10,887 nucleotides of DNA from Blautia sp. (GTDB lineage: Bacteria > Bacillota > Clostridia > Lachnospirales > Lachnospiraceae). Position numbers and translations under genes: made by a program. Below, piece after piece: positions 6,725-10,887 of the stretch (its first letter is position 1; each line of letters begins with the position of its first letter). The DNA lies in NCBI GenBank assembly GCA_017420455.1, contig JAFOJB010000555.1, positions 1-10,887 of the forward strand, given 5' to 3'. The notes under the pieces were generated by a model. The model had not been told where the DNA came from. It saw nothing but the letters and a program-made list of their open reading frames with translations, and did not search any database.

Positions 6725-8745
6725 TGGCAGAAGAGAAAAGAATCATCGAGGTGCAGAATCTGCGGACGGAATTCCGCATGAAAAGAAGGACCGTCTATGC
6801 CGTGAACGGAGTGTCCTATTATGTGAATGCCGGCGAGATCGTCGGGGTGGTGGGGGAAAGCGGCTGCGGAAAATCCGTGACTCAGATGAGCTCCCTGCAG
6901 CTTTTGCTTTCTCCGCCCGCGAAGATCACCGATGGAAAAGTTCTCTTCGAAGGAAAGAAGGACATCCTGTCCTACGGCAGCGAGAGCGAGGAGATCCGGA
7001 CGCTGCGGGGGGCAGAGATCGCCATGATCTTTCAGGAGCCCATGACCAGCCTGAATCCGGTTCTGACCATCGGGGAGCAGATCGCGGAATCGGTCCGGCT
7101 CCATATGGGAATGAACAGAAAACAGGCCAGGGAAAGGGTCATCGAGCTGCTTCGGCTGGTCAATATTCCGGATCCGGAATCCCGGTACGGACAGTATCCT
7201 CACGAGTTTTCCGGCGGCATGTGCCAGCGGATCATGATCGCCATGGCCATGGCCTGCAATCCGAAGCTGCTCATTGCGGACGAAGCGACCACAGCCCTGG
7301 ATGTGACGACCCAGGCGCAGATCCTGGAGACTCTGCAGGAAGTGGTGAAAAAAACAAATACAGCCCTGATCATCGTGACGCACAATCTGGGGATCGTGGC
7401 CCGCTACGCGGACCGGATCTATGTCATGTACGCAGGGCGCGTCATCGAATCCGGGCGGGCGGAGGATATATTTAAGAACCCGCAGCATGCCTATACCATC
7501 GGCCTTCTGAATTCCGTGCCGCGCCTTGACGATGACAAGACCAGGGCACTGATCCCCATTGACGGAATGCCGCCCAATCTGCAGACGGAAAGCGCGCATT
7601 GTCCCTTCCTGCCAAGATGCACACAGGCCTTGCCGGAATGTCAGAGTAAAGGGGTTCCGGAAATGGAGGAAAGGGGATGCGGACACTTTGCGGCCTGCTA
7701 TAACCGCAGCCTGGACCGGTCCCTGCGGATCAGCAAGGACACGCTGGAAACCAAACACATTTCGGAAGAAAGGATTCTGGATATCCGGGATCTGCATATG
7801 GGATTCCCGGTAAAAGGAAAGAATTACGGCGGCAGGACGACCCTGAAGGTTCTGGAAGGCGTGAACCTGTACCTTAGAAAGGGCGAAACCCTGGGCCTGG
7901 TGGGAGAGAGCGGCTGCGGCAAGACCACCGTGGCCAAATGCGTGCTGCGGCTCTACGCGCCGACCGGAGGGTCGATCCTGTACAAGGGAACGGAGCTGAC
8001 GGCCCTGAAGGAGAAGGAACTCCGGCCATACCGGAAGAATATACAGTTTATCTTCCAGGATCCCTTTGGTTCCCTGGATCCCCGGCAGAGTATCGGGGAT
8101 ATCGTCGGGGAGCCGCTGAAGGTACACCATCTGGCGGAGGGGAAAGAAGCCGTCAGGCGCAGGGTGAAGGAACTGTTTGAGATGGTCGGCCTCGACTACG
8201 CCATGAGTTCCCGGGCGCCTCACGAACTGTCGGGCGGACAGCGGCAGAGGATCGGCATTGCAAGAGCCCTGGCAAGCGAACCGGAACTCATCATCTGCGA
8301 TGAGCCGGTTTCCGCCCTGGATGTGTCCGTGCAGGCCCAGATCCTGAACCTGCTGGAAAGCATTCAGCGGAAGATGAACCTGTCCTACCTGTTCATTGCC
8401 CACGATCTTTCGGTAGTGCGCCATATCAGCGACCGGATCGCGGTCATGTATCTGGGCCGTATTGTGGAGATCGCGGACTGTGACCAGCTGTACCGGAACC
8501 CGGTCCATCCCTATACAAAGGCGCTGCTGTCGGCGATTCCCATCCCCGATCCGGAGGTGGAAAAAAGCAGGGAGAGGATCCCGCTTCTGGGTGAAATGCC
8601 CAGTGTATCCAGAAGGCCGGAGGGCTGCAGCTTCCATCCCAGATGCACCTGCGCCTGCGAAGCGTGCCGGGAAAGCATTCCGCAGCTGGTGGAGCTGAAA
8701 GAAGAACCGGGACATTTTGCCGCCTGCCCCGTGATGTACCGATAA
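6724..8745 (+). CDS. Fused dual ATP-binding protein of the importer (DppD-DppF fusion)
   Basis: One 673-residue polypeptide carries both ATPases of the transporter. Module 1 has Walker A GESGCGKS (44-51), Q-loop Gln104, signature FSGGM (162-166), Walker B LLIADE (182-187) and His220. Module 2 has GESGCGKT (394-401), Gln445, LSGGQ (502-506), LIICDE (522-527) and His560. Both sites look catalytically complete; FSGGM is normal for DppD-type modules. Each module ends with the oligopeptide/dipeptide transporter C-terminal region, rich in cysteine: Cys293, 299, 306, 319 and 325 in the first, Cys635, 641, 643, 645, 648 and 668 in the second. Related DppD and DppF proteins are reported to bind a [4Fe-4S] cluster there. 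The linker is about residues 326-349. GsiA/YejF-type fusions have the same layout. It powers the channel formed by the two upstream permeases. Confidence 0.95.
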   Translation: MAEEKRIIEVQNLRTEFRMKRRTVYAVNGVSYYVNAGEIVGVVGESGCGKSVTQMSSLQLLLSPPAKITDGKVLFEGKKDILSYGSESEEIRTLRGAEIAMIFQEPMTSLNPVLTIGEQIAESVRLHMGMNRKQARERVIELLRLVNIPDPESRYGQYPHEFSGGMCQRIMIAMAMACNPKLLIADEATTALDVTTQAQILETLQEVVKKTNTALIIVTHNLGIVARYADRIYVMYAGRVIESGRAEDIFKNPQHAYTIGLLNSVPRLDDDKTRALIPIDGMPPNLQTESAHCPFLPRCTQALPECQSKGVPEMEERGCGHFAACYNRSLDRSLRISKDTLETKHISEERILDIRDLHMGFPVKGKNYGGRTTLKVLEGVNLYLRKGETLGLVGESGCGKTTVAKCVLRLYAPTGGSILYKGTELTALKEKELRPYRKNIQFIFQDPFGSLDPRQSIGDIVGEPLKVHHLAEGKEAVRRRVKELFEMVGLDYAMSSRAPHELSGGQRQRIGIARALASEPELIICDEPVSALDVSVQAQILNLLESIQRKMNLSYLFIAHDLSVVRHISDRIAVMYLGRIVEIADCDQLYRNPVHPYTKALLSAIPIPDPEVEKSRERIPLLGEMPSVSRRPEGCSFHPRCTCACEACRESIPQLVELKEEPGHFAACPVMYR

Positions 8746-8763
8746 ACGGACGGAGGAGCAAGT

Positions 8764-9882
8764 ATGAAAGAAAAGGATGTTTGGAGATTTTACGCTACAG
8801 GTGATGTGGGGATGAACCGGGAAGATCCGGATTCCATCTTTCAGAATGTAAAAGAGTATCTCGGCGGGGCAGATCTGCTTTTCGGGCAGCTGGAACCGTG
8901 CCTGGCCTCCGGCGGGTCGCCGGCGTCCCAGTGCAGGCTTCCCATGAAAGGAGACCCAAAGGGCGGGGCCGCCATCAGAAAGGCCGGCTACGATGTGATC
9001 TCTTTTGCCACGAACCACTGTATGGACTGGGGAAGAGAGGCCTTTTTTGAAACTCTGGATGTGCTGCGCAGAAATGATCTGCATCCCATCGGCGCAGGAA
9101 AGAATATCGAGGAGGCAAGAAAGCCCTATATTGCAGTTCTGGGGGACACCAGGGTCGGTTTTCTTGCCTATAACAGTATCCTGCCGGCAAATTGTCATGC
9201 GGACACAGACAGACCCGGCTGCGCGCCGCTGCGGGGGATTACCCACTATGAACAGATCGAACCGGATCAGCCGGGAACTCCCTGCAGAATACATACCTTT
9301 CCGGTGGAAGAGGATATGGCGCCGCTGCTGGAGGATGTCAGAAAGCTGAGAGACCAGGTGGATATCCTGGTACTGTCCATGCACTGGGGAATCCATTTTA
9401 TCCCTGCCGTCCTTGCCGATTACCAGAGAATGGCCGCCCACAGAGCCATAGATCAGGGCGTGGATCTGGTGCTTGGCCATCATCCCCATGTGCTGAAGCC
9501 TGTGGAAGTGTACAAAGGAAAGGCGATCTTCTACAGTATGGGCAACTTTGCCCTGGATCCGCCGGATCTTTTCGACCCGGATGTCCGGAAGAAATCCAGC
9601 CACAAAGCCATTTCGGATCTCCATCCGGAAATGAAGCACAAAGGAAAGATCATGCCCTCAGACTCCTATAAAAGCATGATATTCTGCGCGGAGATCCGGG
9701 AGAAACACCTGGAGAATGTCGGATTTGTTCCGGCATTGCTGAATGAAAAATGCGATCCCCGGATCCTGTCTCCGGAGGAACCCGAATATCTGGAGCTGAA
9801 GGAGTACATGCTCGGGATCAATGAAAATCAGGGGATCTTTACAGAATTCAGACAGGCCGGCGACCGGATCGTAGTCGTATGA
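8764..9882 (+). CDS. CapA-family metallophosphatase-like protein
   Basis: A 372-residue protein of the CapA/PgsA family (PF09587), a calcineurin-like metallophosphoesterase fold first known from poly-gamma-glutamate capsule genes. Family blocks appear in order: ATGDVGMNR (metal Asp14), GQLEP (Glu44, where NLE is usual), ATNHCMDWG (Asn84, His85), SMHWGIHF (His207), LGHHPHVLKP (His239, His240) and FYSMGNF (Asn261). The metal-site residues are thus all present. Unlike capsule CapA proteins it has no N-terminal membrane anchor or signal peptide, so it should be cytoplasmic, and no capB or capC genes are nearby. GGAGGAGC lies just before the ATG and the gap to the ATPase gene is 18 bases, so it belongs to the transporter operon. 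It may process the imported compound, for example a phosphorylated or gamma-linked substrate; that is inference. Confidence 0.9.
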   Translation: MKEKDVWRFYATGDVGMNREDPDSIFQNVKEYLGGADLLFGQLEPCLASGGSPASQCRLPMKGDPKGGAAIRKAGYDVISFATNHCMDWGREAFFETLDVLRRNDLHPIGAGKNIEEARKPYIAVLGDTRVGFLAYNSILPANCHADTDRPGCAPLRGITHYEQIEPDQPGTPCRIHTFPVEEDMAPLLEDVRKLRDQVDILVLSMHWGIHFIPAVLADYQRMAAHRAIDQGVDLVLGHHPHVLKPVEVYKGKAIFYSMGNFALDPPDLFDPDVRKKSSHKAISDLHPEMKHKGKIMPSDSYKSMIFCAEIREKHLENVGFVPALLNEKCDPRILSPEEPEYLELKEYMLGINENQGIFTEFRQAGDRIVVV

Positions 9883-9891
9883 AGACGGCAG

Positions 9892-10014
9892 AAAACAGGG
9901 GCTGTGAAAAAAGTCCTGTCCTGACATCTGTGTGTCATATGGGATACCTGAAATACAGGCATTCCATATGACGGGATGGGAAGGACAGGCGGCTTTTTTC
10001 ACAGCCCCTGTTTT
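9892..10014. terminator. 123-base self-complementary element, likely bidirectional terminator, MITE-like
   Basis: Perfect 22-base arms at 9892-9913 and 9993-10014 begin AAAACAGGGGCTGTG. Further pairing continues inward: 9915-9921 with 9983-9989, 9934-9942 with 9964-9972 (GTCATATGG), and 9947-9950 with 9956-9959 around loop AAATA. The whole element can fold into one long hairpin with two internal loops. On either strand the inner hairpin is followed by six T, which suits a terminator shared by the converging genes ending at 9882 and 10029. Size, end sequence (GGGGCTGTG...CACAGCCCC) and structure also suit a miniature inverted-repeat element. The flanking bases show no clear target-site duplication. 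Confidence 0.8.
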
Positions 10015-10028
10015 ACCGCTCTGTCCGG

Positions 10029-10887
10029 TCACGCAGGGACGTTTCCGGCCTGTTTCCGGATATCCCACAGACATACATCGTGAGCACAGAGGTGAACGTT
10101 CAGCTGCAGCGGGCCTTCCGTGCACACATAAATACTCCTTTCATAGGGGAGGCAGGCCAGGCTGCGGAAGGAGCTCTGGTTCTGCATGGGGAGGATGGCG
10201 TGGCGGAAAAAATCCATCTTGCTGATATTGCTGTGGCGGTATTCGCCGATCAGGATGTCCAGAACGCTCCCGTGAAATTCATCCAGCAGGATGCGGCGAA
10301 CGTTGTAGGTCCCCGGCGGCAGATGGGTAAGGGTAAAATGACAGTCCAGATCCGGAACCTCTTCGAACAGATGGTACACATGATCGAAATCCGGAGGAAG
10401 CTGCTCTTTTTTCCAGGGAAGAAAATGGGCGTAATTCCAGACAAGAAGCTGATAGTGCCATTCATTCTTCCGGAACAGACAGTAATTTTTTCCCTTCTTC
10501 AGGACCTCGTCGCCAGGCCGGGAACAGAAGATAAAGGCGTAATGGCAGGCATTGGCGTAGCCAAAGGTATCGCTGAGGTCGTATTCCTCCGTCAGAGGAC
10601 TTTCCGGCGTGAGAGGGGAACGTTTCTTCTCGTCCGAAAAGAGCCAGTAGGAAGATAACGAGCACATTTCCCGGAGAGCAACGGCGGTTTTCGCAAAAAA
10701 GGCAGCCTGATACCGTGAATCTGCTATGGGAAAGCCCTTTACGTAGGCGGAAGTCCATTCGGTCACGAAGAAGGGCAGCTTCGGGAGGGCGGCTGATACC
10801 AGAGCGGAAATTTCGCGGCAGCGGTCCATGAGAAGATCCGGATCGGGACTTACCGGATAAACCTCTCCTGGCAGCGTGTTCCGGGCG
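10029..10887 (-). CDS. GH39-like glycoside hydrolase, C-terminal part (runs off window)
   Basis: The frame is open from the window edge to a TGA at 10029, giving about 285 residues; the 5' end lies outside. LPFFVTEWTSAY matches the GH39 (beta-xylosidase/iduronidase clan) strand that carries the catalytic nucleophile glutamate. SSYWLFSDE and TFGYANACHYAF match the conserved blocks that follow in XynB-type enzymes. The C-terminal beta-domain is recognisable from HLPPGTYNVRRILLDEFHG, a typical GH39 ending. The acid/base Asn-Glu pair would lie in the missing part. An internal ATG at 10829 is not the start, because in-frame homology-like sequence (PVSPDPDLL) continues upstream. A role in cleaving xylosides or related glycosides is likely at family level, but the match is somewhat divergent and the substrate is unproven. 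It converges with the capA-like gene across a long hairpin. Confidence 0.78.
   Translation of the reverse strand, partial: ARNTLPGEVYPVSPDPDLLMDRCREISALVSAALPKLPFFVTEWTSAYVKGFPIADSRYQAAFFAKTAVALREMCSLSSYWLFSDEKKRSPLTPESPLTEEYDLSDTFGYANACHYAFIFCSRPGDEVLKKGKNYCLFRKNEWHYQLLVWNYAHFLPWKKEQLPPDFDHVYHLFEEVPDLDCHFTLTHLPPGTYNVRRILLDEFHGSVLDILIGEYRHSNISKMDFFRHAILPMQNQSSFRSLACLPYERSIYVCTEGPLQLNVHLCAHDVCLWDIRKQAGNVPA

Noticed and set aside
5995..9639. A 1214-codon open frame on the minus strand, antisense to the permease, ATPase and CapA-like genes
   Set aside because: Its codon register is aligned with the ATPase and CapA-like genes, so it stays open because those genes avoid TTA, CTA and TCA codons. 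The translation shows no recognisable domain and is His/Gln/Arg-rich, as expected of a shadow frame.

Overview
The window looks like a chromosomal catabolic or accessory locus from a Gram-positive Clostridia-type bacterium, most plausibly a gut Lachnospiraceae or relative. The basis is strong AGGAGG-type ribosome binding sites, moderately GC-rich genes with AT-rich intergenic regions, protein families typical of that group, and GGGGACGG-type palindromic intergenic repeats. No rRNA, tRNA, CRISPR array, transposase or phage gene is visible.

Left part, minus strand (1-2754). The first bases hold the N-terminus of a Gfo/Idh/MocA-type oxidoreductase that runs off the window. Next come two serine esterases of different types: a type-B carboxylesterase (286-1803) and, upstream of it in transcription, a PF00756-type esterase (1927-2754). 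The two are probably co-transcribed from a promoter at about 2894-2923. Two related palindromic repeats bracket the smaller esterase gene. One would form a hairpin in its mRNA leader, and the other supplies its stop codon.

Centre, plus strand (3102-9882). A divergent intergenic region with a good extended -10 promoter drives a complete family-5 (Dpp/Opp-type) ABC importer: substrate-binding protein, two permeases, and one polypeptide that fuses the two ATPases. A CapA-like metallophosphatase gene follows directly. A hairpin terminator between the binding protein and the permeases probably makes the binding protein the most abundant product.

Right part (9883-10887). A 123-base, almost fully self-complementary element sits between the converging capA-like gene and a minus-strand gene. 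It looks like a bidirectional terminator and may be a MITE-type element. The minus-strand gene is the C-terminal part of a GH39-like glycoside hydrolase and continues past the window.

Taken together, an importer flanked by esterases, a GH39 enzyme and a sugar-type oxidoreductase suggests uptake and breakdown of an esterified glycoside or oligosaccharide, despite the transporter's family name (dipeptide/nickel). The substrate cannot be read from the sequence. No wholly new system is evident. The points most worth a second look are the repeat-bracketed esterase, the 123-base element, the orphan CapA-like protein, and the binding protein that lacks a lipobox.
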